64,000 nt of DNA from Aquiflexum balticum DSM 16537 (GTDB taxonomy: Bacteria > Bacteroidota > Bacteroidia > Cytophagales > Cyclobacteriaceae). Under the pieces are notes generated by a model that made no database searches, was not told where the DNA came from, and saw only the letters and a list, made by a program, of their open reading frames with translations. Location: assembly GCF_900176595.1 (NCBI RefSeq), contig NZ_LT838813.1:2746001-2810000 (forward strand), given 5' to 3'. Below are positions 8,928-17,591 of this stretch, piece after piece (within the stretch, counting starts at the first letter, position 1; every line of letters starts with the position of its first letter). The position numbers were made by a program, and so were the translations under genes.

Positions 8928-11194
8928 TTTAATTCCTGGGTTTGGGCATCAACTACAGCCACGGCAACCATATTGATTATTTCTCGAATAGAACTACCAA
9001 GTTGTAATATATGTACTGGTTTATTCATTCCCAAAAGTATTGGTCCAATTGCTTCAGCATTGCCAAGTTCTGATAGCAGTTTGTAGGCAATATTTCCCGA
9101 ACTCAAATCCGGAAAAATCAAGGTGTTGGCTTTTTTTCCGATTAAATCACTGAAAGGGTAATTCCCGATTTGAATTTCTTCATTTAGGGCAACATTAGCC
9201 TGCATTTCTCCTTCAATCACCAATTCCGGAAATTTAGCCTTGGCCATCAAGGTGGCTTTGGCAGTTTTTGATGCTACATCACCTTTTGCAGAACCAAAAT
9301 TAGAGTATGATAGTACGGCAATTCTGGGTTCTATGTCAAAAAATTTAACTCCGTTTGCAGTGAGTCCAATTATTTCAACAAGCTGGTCAGCAGTCGGGTT
9401 AACATTGACTGTGGTATCCGAAAAGAAGAAAGGGCCTTTCGATGTATTCATGATATACATGCCGGCAACCCGGTCAGTTCCTTCTTTTACTCCGATGACC
9501 TGCAAAGCGGGAAGAATTGTTTTGGGGTAATCTTTGGTCAGACCGGATATAAGGGCATCTGCTTCTCCCAACTCCACCATCATAGCTCCATAGTAATTTC
9601 GGTCTTTCATCAAGCGATGACACTCTTGAGGAGTAAGACCTTTCCTTTTTCTTTTTTCAAAAAGAATATCGCCAAAATGTTTTAATTTTTCTTCATCCAA
9701 GTAAGGGTCAACTATTGGTACTCCAGTCATATCTAAATTATTTTCCTGGATCAGGAAATCAATTTTCTCTTTATTTCCCAAGAGGATTGGAATCGCTACT
9801 TTTTCGTCTTTTAATACTTGTACAGCTTTTAGAATTTTAATATTGTCGGCTTCAGCAAAGACCACACGCTTAGGATTTTTCTTGGCCCTTGTAACCACCC
9901 TTAGCATTAGCCTTTGATCAATTCCAATTCTTTCCTGAAGTTCTAATTCGTAAGCTTCCCAATCCAAAATCATTGTCTTTGCTACACCCGAGTCCATAGC
10001 TGCTTTGGCCACAGCAGGTGCTATCGTTGTGATCAATCTTGGATCTAGTGGCTTGGGAATGAGGTAAAATTTCCCAAAGGTGATTTTATTATCTCCATAA
10101 GCTTTATTGACAATTTCCGGTATGGGCTCCTTTGCCATAGCTGCTATAGCTTTTGCAGCAGCGAGTTTCATTTCTTCATTTATGGAGGTGGCTCTTACAT
10201 CCAGTGCACCTCTAAAAATGTAAGGAAAACCCAGAACATTGTTTACCTGATTGGGATAATCTGATCTTCCCGTGGCCATGATCAAGTCATCCCTTGTTTC
10301 CATAGCCAAATCGTAGGCTATTTCAGGGTCAGGATTGGCCAAGGCGAAAACAATTGGATTTGGGGCCATTAAATTTAACTGATCAGGAGTTAAAATATTT
10401 CCCTTGGATAGTCCCAGGAAAACGTCGGCTCCTGTCATTGCTTCAGTAAGTGTTTTTACATTCCGTTCAGTGGTGAATTCTTTTTTGATGTCATCCAAGT
10501 CATCTCGGTCACTTCTGATAGCACCTTTGCTATCGCACATTACAATATTTTCCTTTTTTACCCCCAGGCTCATGTAAAATCTGGTACAAGAGACGGCGGA
10601 AGCTCCGGCTCCGTTTACTACGAGTTTGATTTCATCAATTTTCTTACCGGATACTTCCAAGGCATTCAAAAGGGCCGCTCCTGAAATGATCGCTGTACCA
10701 TGTTGATCATCGTGCATCACAGGGATATTCATTTCTTTCTTAAGTGTTTGTTCTATTTCAAAACACTCAGGAGATTTTATATCCTCTAAATTTACTCCCC
10801 CAAAAGTGGGTTCTAAAGATTTGATTATTTGGATCAGTTTCTTAGGGTCGGTTTCATCAATTTCGATATCAAATACATCTATCCCAGCAAATTTTTTAAA
10901 CAAAACACCTTTTCCTTCCATCACAGGCTTTGATGCTTCTGGCCCAATATTCCCCAATCCCAATACGGCTGTTCCATTAGAAATTACCGCCACCAGATTA
11001 CCTTTTGCGGTGTATTTATAAACTTTTTCTTTGTCATCAGCAATTTCCAAACAAGGTTCAGCCACGCCTGGAGAATAAGCCAATGCAAGATCCAATTGGC
11101 TGGATAAAGGTTTTGTAGGAATAACTTCAATCTTCCCGGGCTTTCCTTGGGAATGGTAATTTAAAGCGTCTTGTTTTCTGATTTTAATAGCCAT
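8924..11194 (-). CDS. maeB: NADP-dependent malic enzyme with C-terminal phosphotransacetylase-like domain
   Basis: This 756-residue hybrid malic enzyme decarboxylates malate to pyruvate with production of NADPH. The N-terminal malic domain (about 1-170) carries the AYSPGVAEPC tyrosine motif and the catalytic-lysine region. The NAD(P)-binding domain (about 170-420) has a VVNGAGASA dinucleotide loop. Residues from about 430 form the phosphate acetyl/butyryltransferase-like domain, which in the long bacterial enzymes is thought to be regulatory, responding to acetyl-CoA, and not catalytic. The gene follows the DUF4837 lipoprotein by 21 bp and overlaps ruvA by 4 bp. Function assignment is firm; cofactor preference is inferred from the family. 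Confidence 0.95.
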   Translation of the reverse strand: MAIKIRKQDALNYHSQGKPGKIEVIPTKPLSSQLDLALAYSPGVAEPCLEIADDKEKVYKYTAKGNLVAVISNGTAVLGLGNIGPEASKPVMEGKGVLFKKFAGIDVFDIEIDETDPKKLIQIIKSLEPTFGGVNLEDIKSPECFEIEQTLKKEMNIPVMHDDQHGTAIISGAALLNALEVSGKKIDEIKLVVNGAGASAVSCTRFYMSLGVKKENIVMCDSKGAIRSDRDDLDDIKKEFTTERNVKTLTEAMTGADVFLGLSKGNILTPDQLNLMAPNPIVFALANPDPEIAYDLAMETRDDLIMATGRSDYPNQVNNVLGFPYIFRGALDVRATSINEEMKLAAAKAIAAMAKEPIPEIVNKAYGDNKITFGKFYLIPKPLDPRLITTIAPAVAKAAMDSGVAKTMILDWEAYELELQERIGIDQRLMLRVVTRAKKNPKRVVFAEADNIKILKAVQVLKDEKVAIPILLGNKEKIDFLIQENNLDMTGVPIVDPYLDEEKLKHFGDILFEKRKRKGLTPQECHRLMKDRNYYGAMMVELGEADALISGLTKDYPKTILPALQVIGVKEGTDRVAGMYIMNTSKGPFFFSDTTVNVNPTADQLVEIIGLTANGVKFFDIEPRIAVLSYSNFGSAKGDVASKTAKATLMAKAKFPELVIEGEMQANVALNEEIQIGNYPFSDLIGKKANTLIFPDLSSGNIAYKLLSELGNAEAIGPILLGMNKPVHILQLGSSIREIINMVAVAVVDAQTQELK

Positions 11195-11215
11195 AAATGG
11201 GTTACTGTTAATTTT

Positions 11216-12322
11216 TTAGCCTCGTTTGTTTTCTTCGGTCAATAGTTCAGTTGATAAAAGAACTGTCTCAATTTCGCGTATAGCTTCTCTATGGGCCTCA
11301 TTTGGATAATATACAAATCCCTCCATATAGTAAAGTTTCCCTTTTTCTTCATCAATGATGACATAAGCCAAAAAGGAACCTCCCATGCTCAGGTTATTTG
11401 TTTTCCACCCGCCCCTTATCTCTACTGCATAATTATTTTTGATTCTAAAATTGCGGAATACCGGAGAAGGATCAACCCGTTCAATAGTGAGGAATGAGTT
11501 TTTGTTTTGAGGGTCACCATAGATGTGCATTTTGGTAATTTTATTTCTCAGTTCTAATATTGATTCCGGAAAAACCTGCTCTTCGGAATTATAGTCCGTG
11601 GAATAGAAAAACATGCTGATATCCGCTCGGTCTGTTCTGGGAGTAGGCTGTCTAAGCCATAAAAAATCATTTTCGGATTTGACGATTTGGTACGAGGCAG
11701 GAACATTGACACTGAGTCCCAACTGTTCACCTGCGATTTTAGCACCGGAGCTTTTTCTGCTCAACAATATTTTTTCCATTCTGGCTCTTTCTCGGACCTG
11801 AAAAAGATTCTGGAGCTTGCCTTTATTTTGCCTGATATTTTTTATCAATTCTTCTTCATTGTTTCCAAAAAGGTATACTACTTCCTGTCCCTGGGCAAAT
11901 TCATCTGCCGTTCTCAGAAAATAGAGATCGGGATCTGCAGCAGCTTTCTCTTTAGCTTCTTTACTAAATAAGGCATTGATATTTTGGCTGGCTGATTTTC
12001 GGTCGTCAAATGTGGTGACATAAACAATGTTGGTAGCCATTTTCAATATTCTGGTCATACCTCTTGGGTCGATTTTCCTGATATCAAACATACTCTCATA
12101 CCTGATGAGACCGGGCACGTCCTCTTCAAATACATCTCTCAACGCATCTCCAACAGGACCTTCCCATTTGGTGGAATCTATAACCAAAATGATTTCACCA
12201 ATGGAACCTCTGGCTTTAGGTTTGGTGGAAGAGGAACCCCCTTCACCTTCTCCACAACTGAAAAGTATATTTGATCCAATAATAAAGATTATTGGTAGGA
12301 ATAAATTTCTTAGATTTTTCAT
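11216..12322 (-). CDS. DUF4837 family lipoprotein
   Basis: This 368-residue protein has a lipoprotein signal (hydrophobic segment then a lipobox ending at Cys23) followed by a Gly/Ser-rich linker. The body looks like DUF4837, a family of unknown function found in Bacteroidota. After the linker there is an alpha/beta region opening with IGEIILVIDSTKW. No catalytic motif is evident. It sits 71 bp downstream of the lytic transglycosylase gene and 21 bp upstream of maeB. The family name comes from recognition of its typical opening and its place next to maeB-ruvA-sprA. Confidence 0.8.
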   Translation of the reverse strand: MKNLRNLFLPIIFIIGSNILFSCGEGEGGSSSTKPKARGSIGEIILVIDSTKWEGPVGDALRDVFEEDVPGLIRYESMFDIRKIDPRGMTRILKMATNIVYVTTFDDRKSASQNINALFSKEAKEKAAADPDLYFLRTADEFAQGQEVVYLFGNNEEELIKNIRQNKGKLQNLFQVRERARMEKILLSRKSSGAKIAGEQLGLSVNVPASYQIVKSENDFLWLRQPTPRTDRADISMFFYSTDYNSEEQVFPESILELRNKITKMHIYGDPQNKNSFLTIERVDPSPVFRNFRIKNNYAVEIRGGWKTNNLSMGGSFLAYVIIDEEKGKLYYMEGFVYYPNEAHREAIREIETVLLSTELLTEENKRG

Positions 12323-12393
12323 AATAAATTAGTATTGACCTGACAAGTAATTAATAATCGAAGATGGAAAAAATAATTTACTAATAAAATAGT

Positions 12394-13821
12394 TTAACCG
12401 ATTATTAACTTTTGCCCAGGCTTAATTTGATTGGTGTTTAAGTTGTTGAGCTTTTTAATTTGGTCAACAGTGACACCATTGAGTTTTTTTGAAATCAACC
12501 AAAGAGAATCACCGGGCTGCACGGTATATGTTTTTGGATTTTCTCCTGCTATCTCATTTCTGTTGTCAGCCTGCGCAATTGTTTTTTCAAAAGCACTTGA
12601 TTTGGTATACACATCAAGTTTTTGACCGATTTTGATGGTGTTGCTACTCAGGTTGTTCCAAGCTTTCAGGTTGGTTACGGTCGTACCGTGTTTTTGTGCT
12701 ATTGAACCCAATACATCCCCTGATTTTACCACATACACGATCTTATTTTGGTTAGTAGGGACCGTTGATCCTGTGGAAGCAGGTTTATTTGCTGCAATGC
12801 TGGAATTATTGGCTCTTAAAACGACCGATCTTTCAGAGGTCAGTTTTACAGCCTCAGCAAATTGGTCTTGATTTTGGGCTATGAAATCAGATTTTGATTT
12901 CGGTACCCTTACAGCCATGTGCATATTGGAGTAAGGTATTTGCCTGTTTTGGATAGAAGGGTTAAGATGTTCCAAATCATCGATGCAGATACCTGTCAAG
13001 TTCGCCAATTGCTCAAGATCCAATTCCTGATTGAATTTGATTTTTTCGTAAGCAATGGGATAAGTAGGCTGCTCTAACACAAAATTATGGTCTTCTGTAT
13101 GCCTTAATACATACATCATGGCCTGGAATTGTGGTACATAACTACGAGTTTCCCTTGGGAGATAATTGTATACTTCCCAAAATGTTTTTTTCCCCCCTGA
13201 TCTTCTGATAGCCTTCCTTACATTTCCTGGACCACAATTGTATGCCGCAAGGGCCATCTCCCAATCACCAAACATTCTATAAAGTGACTTGATATATTTT
13301 GCTGCTGCATCAGTCGAAAGTTCAGGATCCATACGGTCATCAATATCTCTATTGATATTCAGACTGTACATTTTACCTGTTGCAGGCATAAATTGCCATA
13401 ATCCCATGGCACCTACTCTTGATTTCGCTCTGGGGTTTAGACCGGATTCAATAATTGAAAGAAATTTGACATCATCGGGCATGTTATGTTCTGCCAATGT
13501 CTGTTCAAACATAGGGAAATAAATATCCTGTCGCTGCAATACCATGCGGGTATATTCCCTGTTCCTTACCGTGAAATAATTTATAAAAGCAAAAATTCTT
13601 TCATTCAGTTCGAAGGGCATGTCAGTATCCATTGCCTTGATTTTCCGGGCAACTTCTTCATAGGTGAAATCCGGGATATATTCGAATTGATAATTGGGAG
13701 CTATGGTTTCTTCCGAAAGAGGCAAACTGTTCACTTCAAATAATTCCTGACCAATTACAAGAGACTGTGACAACAATATCAAAGTTGCGGCTGAAACAAG
13801 GTTTTTGATTTGTTTTTTCAT
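12394..13821 (-). CDS. MltD-like membrane-bound lytic murein transglycosylase with LysM repeats
   Basis: This 475-residue exported protein has a signal peptide (about 1-24). Its SLT/goose-lysozyme-like catalytic domain lies around residues 95-230. The catalytic Glu is in the IESGLNP motif, followed by MGLWQFMPATG and LAAYNCGPGNV, all diagnostic of family-1 lytic transglycosylases. Two C-terminal LysM peptidoglycan-binding repeats follow (about 365-410 and 430-475), each opening with a VxxGD motif. It cleaves glycan strands to 1,6-anhydromuramyl products during wall remodelling. The gene lies 15 bp after gatA. Confidence 0.93.
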   Translation of the reverse strand: MKKQIKNLVSAATLILLSQSLVIGQELFEVNSLPLSEETIAPNYQFEYIPDFTYEEVARKIKAMDTDMPFELNERIFAFINYFTVRNREYTRMVLQRQDIYFPMFEQTLAEHNMPDDVKFLSIIESGLNPRAKSRVGAMGLWQFMPATGKMYSLNINRDIDDRMDPELSTDAAAKYIKSLYRMFGDWEMALAAYNCGPGNVRKAIRRSGGKKTFWEVYNYLPRETRSYVPQFQAMMYVLRHTEDHNFVLEQPTYPIAYEKIKFNQELDLEQLANLTGICIDDLEHLNPSIQNRQIPYSNMHMAVRVPKSKSDFIAQNQDQFAEAVKLTSERSVVLRANNSSIAANKPASTGSTVPTNQNKIVYVVKSGDVLGSIAQKHGTTVTNLKAWNNLSSNTIKIGQKLDVYTKSSAFEKTIAQADNRNEIAGENPKTYTVQPGDSLWLISKKLNGVTVDQIKKLNNLNTNQIKPGQKLIIG

Positions 13822-13836
13822 GATCAGGAAAATTAT

Positions 13837-15267
13837 TTAGTTATTATTTAATTCCATCAGATAGTTTCCAAAGGCATAAAGTTCGGCCTCTTTGAATGAA
13901 TTGGCCATGACTTGAATTCCGATTGGCAAACCGCTTTTGTCTACACCATTGGGAAGAGATAAAGCAGGAACTCCCGAAACCGAGGCCTGTACTGTGAATA
14001 AATCCTCCAAGTACATCGCCACAGGGTCATTGCTATGTTCCCCAAACTTAAACGCTGTAGATGGTGTGGTCGGCATAACGATATAGTCAAATTTATTCAA
14101 CAGTTCTTCTGTAAAGTCTTTGATCAATCTTCTTACTTTTTGAGCTTTGGTGAAATAGGCGTCATAATAGCTCGCACTCAACACAAATGTGCCGAGCATA
14201 ATCCTTCTTTTTACTTCTTCTCCAAAACCTTCAGTGCGGGTCATTTTGTACATACTTTCAAGATTATGAGCATGTGGACTTCTGTAACCGTACTTGACAC
14301 CATCAAATCTCGAAAGATTTGAACTGGCTTCCGCCGTTGTAAGAATGTAATAGGTCGGAAGGGTGTATTTCAGTAGAGGAAAATGAACCTCTTCTACCTG
14401 ATGTCCTTCTTTTTTGAGTTTATCCAAAACTGCTAGGGTGTTAGCTTTTATTTCGGTTTGAAGCGCTTCGGATTCAATTGTTTCTGTAAAAAAAGCAATT
14501 TTTGCCCGTTTGTCAAAATGTAGCAGCTCAGAATAAGGCGGGACGGGTTTTTTGGAGGCAGTACTGTCGAAATTATCAGAACCTGCCATAATTTCCAAGA
14601 CCAAGGCATTATCTGCTACATTGGTCGAAAATACCCCAATCGTATCAAAAGAGGAAGCATAGGCAATCAGTCCCCACCTTGAAACCCTCGAATAAGTGGG
14701 TTTGATACCCACCAATCCTGTAAATGCCGCTGGCTGTCTTACAGAACCCCCTGTATCTGTACCCAATGAAACAGTGCAAAGGTTAGCCTGAACAGCCACT
14801 GCCGAACCTCCTGAAGATCCGCCGGGAACCCTACTTTCATCAGCAGCATTCAACACTTTTCCGTGGGAAGAATTTTCATTTGAACTTCCCATACCAAACT
14901 CATCACAATTGAGCCTGCCTATGATAATGGCATCTTCATTTATCAATCTTTGGACTGCTGTGGAAGTAAATTGGGATTTGAAACCTTTGAGAATCTTGGA
15001 GGATGCATTGACTTCATGATCTTTTAAAACCAAAACATCTTTAATTCCTACAACAAGGCCTGCCAATTTACCTGCTTTGCCTGATTTGATTTTTTCATCT
15101 ACTATGGCTGCCTGTTCCAAAGCAGTATCCTTATAAACTTCAACGAAGGCGTTGAGATGCGCCTTCGTTTGAATATTTTGGAGGTAATAGTTGACTATCG
15201 CTTTACAATCAGTTTCTCTGTTTTCAAGCGACTTTTTAATGTCGTCAAAAGAATGGAATTTTTCCAA
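13837..15267 (-). CDS. gatA: Asp-tRNA(Asn)/Glu-tRNA(Gln) amidotransferase subunit A
   Basis: This 476-residue amidase-signature protein releases ammonia from glutamine for transamidation of misacylated Glu-tRNA(Gln) or Asp-tRNA(Asn). The Ser-cisSer-Lys triad is intact: Lys76 in VVGIKD, Ser151 in PGGSSGGS and Ser175 in TDTGGSVRQPA, each shifted by three from the Staphylococcus enzyme numbering. The start is TTG at 15265-15267; no in-frame ATG lies close upstream, and the N-terminus aligns with the normal GatA start. It is 21 bp downstream of tatA. gatB and gatC are not in this window. Confidence 0.95.
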   Translation of the reverse strand: MEKFHSFDDIKKSLENRETDCKAIVNYYLQNIQTKAHLNAFVEVYKDTALEQAAIVDEKIKSGKAGKLAGLVVGIKDVLVLKDHEVNASSKILKGFKSQFTSTAVQRLINEDAIIIGRLNCDEFGMGSSNENSSHGKVLNAADESRVPGGSSGGSAVAVQANLCTVSLGTDTGGSVRQPAAFTGLVGIKPTYSRVSRWGLIAYASSFDTIGVFSTNVADNALVLEIMAGSDNFDSTASKKPVPPYSELLHFDKRAKIAFFTETIESEALQTEIKANTLAVLDKLKKEGHQVEEVHFPLLKYTLPTYYILTTAEASSNLSRFDGVKYGYRSPHAHNLESMYKMTRTEGFGEEVKRRIMLGTFVLSASYYDAYFTKAQKVRRLIKDFTEELLNKFDYIVMPTTPSTAFKFGEHSNDPVAMYLEDLFTVQASVSGVPALSLPNGVDKSGLPIGIQVMANSFKEAELYAFGNYLMELNNN

Positions 15268-15288
15268 TGTATGTTTTTTTGTTACTGA

Positions 15289-15492
15289 TTAGTCTTTTTT
15301 CTTTTTTTCTTTAAGACCTTCTTCAAGGTCATCCTGAATTTCTTTTGTGGCATCTTTGAATTCTCTGATACCTCTTCCAAGCCCTCTTGCCAATTCAGGG
15401 ATTCTCTTTGCTCCGAAAAGAAGAAGAATCACCAAGACGATCAGGATTATTGATCCACCGCCCATATTCTGTAAGAAACCCAATGTTGTCAT
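15289..15492 (-). CDS. tatA: Sec-independent protein translocase component TatA/E
   Basis: This 67-residue protein has a short N-terminal membrane span (about 13-27), then the hinge FGAKRIPELARGLG, an amphipathic helix and a very charged Lys/Glu tail. That is the complete TatA architecture. TatA oligomers form the passage for folded twin-arginine substrates with TatC. The ATG at 15490-15492 sits 114 bp after the EnvC-like gene. A B-type role cannot be excluded, but the length and tail favour TatA/E. Confidence 0.93.
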   Translation of the reverse strand: MTTLGFLQNMGGGSIILIVLVILLLFGAKRIPELARGLGRGIREFKDATKEIQDDLEEGLKEKKKKD

Positions 15493-15606
15493 GATTGTAT
15501 TGTTTTGGTTATTTTAATTGTTACAAAGATATAACTGTGCAATTCTAACACAAAGGAATGAACTGCTGTTATTCTCCTTTTTTTATAAATATACGAATTA
15601 TTTGTT

Positions 15607-16854
15607 TTATCGACCAGCTAACCAAATGGAAGGATCCATGGGTTGAAGACCTTTCCATGCTTCGAAGTGAACTTCGGCAACTCCTTCCTTATTGGTATAT
15701 ACCTGTCCCAAGACTTGCTTTGCTTTGACTTTGTCTCCTGACTTTACAGATATCACTTTCAGTTTACTGTACATCGTATAATATTCTCCATGTTTCACCA
15801 CGATAGTACCCCCGTATCCGGGCACTGTAAATATCTTGGTGACTTCACCGTCAAATACAGATCTTACCTGTGAATCCGGCTTGGTTTGGATGTCTATTCC
15901 GTCATTGTCTTCACTGATTCCTTTCAAAGTTGGGTGAGGATGTGTTCCGAATCGCTTAGAAACAAAGCCACTTTCAACCGGCCAAGGTAATTTACCTCTG
16001 TTTCCGGCAAATGAAGAAGACAGAGCAGCTGCTTCAGGGGTTAGGGGTATGCTGCTTCCGGAGGAACGGTCGGCAGTTGAATTTTTCTTTTTGGATTCGG
16101 CTTCAGCAAGTCTTATCTCTTCTGCAATGATTTTCTTAATCATGCTATTGAGATTTTCCTGTTGTTTTTTGGCGGCAGCAATTTTCTTTCTCAGATCCTG
16201 CTCTTGTTTCGACAGGTTATTTACTATTCCCTGCTGTTCTTTTTTGGCCTTATCAAGTTGGTTCTTTTGTTGTTGTTCCTGATTTAGTACGATTTGCTTT
16301 TCTGATTTTTTCCCTTCAAGGATTTTTCTTTGATCGGCAAGTTCAGCAGTAGTTTTATTGATGGTTTCTACCTGTTTCTTTCTTGCATCTGAATATTGTT
16401 TCAGGTATTTCAGTCTCATGTAAAACTGTCTGAATGTTGCAGAACTAAATACAAAAGCTGTCATTGTCATGCCTGAGTTCAGTTTAGAGGAAGTATAGAT
16501 CATACTTGCATACTCCTCTTTAAGGTTATTCAGGTCTTTTTCAAGGGAGGAGATAGCTTTCTCTGTCGCTTTTATTTCCTCATTCAATAACGCTACTTCT
16601 CTGCTTAGCGTATTGATATAGGTGATTCTTGTTTGAAGCTGTTTATTAACAGCGTTTAACTGACCTAGAGAGGTTTTTTTTGTTTCAGCCGTTTTTTTCA
16701 GTATCTGATCAAATTCAACAAGTCTTTTTTGAATATCCGTTTTTTCTTTTTCCAGTTGGGCCCTTGTTTTTTTTGTTTGTGCATCCGCATTTTGATGGTA
16801 GATTCCCATCAATATGACAGTTAAAACGAAAAAAAGCCTCAGAAATTTCATCAT
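15607..16854 (-). CDS. EnvC-like murein hydrolase activator (degenerate M23/LytM domain)
   Basis: This 415-residue exported protein has a signal peptide (about 1-25), a long coiled coil (about 30-255) and a C-terminal LytM/M23 domain (about 285-412). The domain has lost key zinc-peptidase residues. The usual HxGID metal motif reads NDGID (317-321), and the first His of the HxH motif is Glu394, leaving only His396. This is the pattern of EnvC/NlpD-type proteins, which activate amidases at the division site instead of cutting peptidoglycan themselves. It starts ATG-ATG and overlaps the DUF4292 stop by one base. Confidence 0.9.
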   Translation of the reverse strand: MMKFLRLFFVLTVILMGIYHQNADAQTKKTRAQLEKEKTDIQKRLVEFDQILKKTAETKKTSLGQLNAVNKQLQTRITYINTLSREVALLNEEIKATEKAISSLEKDLNNLKEEYASMIYTSSKLNSGMTMTAFVFSSATFRQFYMRLKYLKQYSDARKKQVETINKTTAELADQRKILEGKKSEKQIVLNQEQQQKNQLDKAKKEQQGIVNNLSKQEQDLRKKIAAAKKQQENLNSMIKKIIAEEIRLAEAESKKKNSTADRSSGSSIPLTPEAAALSSSFAGNRGKLPWPVESGFVSKRFGTHPHPTLKGISEDNDGIDIQTKPDSQVRSVFDGEVTKIFTVPGYGGTIVVKHGEYYTMYSKLKVISVKSGDKVKAKQVLGQVYTNKEGVAEVHFEAWKGLQPMDPSIWLAGR

Positions 16855-17591
16855 TAAAATTGAAAAGGGAAAGATAAGGGCTCATTAAGATAGTCTATTC
16901 TACTAAAATCCAAATGGATGATTGCGTTTTGCATTCCTTCTTCAGAATTGTAAGTAATTTTCAACAACATCTCTTTGGGAAAAGGCTGACCGTTAACATC
17001 TTCAAAAGTAGGGTAATTGGCTAATAATGCCCCACGGTTATCCAATGAATTACTGGTCAGTTCTTCGACCTTTCCATGCCTGGTATTTACCCTTGAATGA
17101 AACCTTACTCCGTTTCTTTCCTGAGTCAATTCAAAATATTTTCCGATTCTTAAAAGTCTGTCTCTGTAGCTGAATTCATCAGGGACATTCGCATATAAAA
17201 GATTTTGAAGAAGGGTCAGGGAAAGATTTAAGTTAAAACGGTCCTCAATTTCCTTAAAACTAAGGTTAATATCATCCCCATTAATACGGTCTTTAATTCG
17301 GATCTTATCAGCGGTAATCATACCTCTCATTGCCTCTAAACCCAAGCCTGGGGTAATGCTAAACCATATTGTACTGTCATTCTTTGCTCTTAGATTGACG
17401 GTACCTTTAGTGATTTTGCCGTTTGCCTCTTCAATCACTATACGCCCTTTTGCACTGAGGTAATTGAATTCAAAGTAGTTGGGATCGAATTCCTGCATTA
17501 TTTCATCTGAGGTGTACAGATTAGGCTTTTTTGCACATCCCATCATTAGAAGGATAAAAATCAGGAATATTGCTGAACTTAGCTTAGTCAT
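16854..17591 (-). CDS. DUF4292 lipoprotein
   Basis: This 245-residue protein begins with a lipoprotein signal ending at Cys19 (LMMGC). The remainder is a beta-rich sequence typical of DUF4292, a family in Bacteroidota that resembles LolA/LolB-type lipoprotein carriers in its predicted fold. A role in outer-membrane lipoprotein or lipid trafficking is inference only. It overlaps the end of the TPR gene by 8 bp and touches the EnvC-like gene, so the three are probably co-translated. Confidence 0.82.
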   Translation of the reverse strand: MTKLSSAIFLIFILLMMGCAKKPNLYTSDEIMQEFDPNYFEFNYLSAKGRIVIEEANGKITKGTVNLRAKNDSTIWFSITPGLGLEAMRGMITADKIRIKDRINGDDINLSFKEIEDRFNLNLSLTLLQNLLYANVPDEFSYRDRLLRIGKYFELTQERNGVRFHSRVNTRHGKVEELTSNSLDNRGALLANYPTFEDVNGQPFPKEMLLKITYNSEEGMQNAIIHLDFSRIDYLNEPLSFPFQF

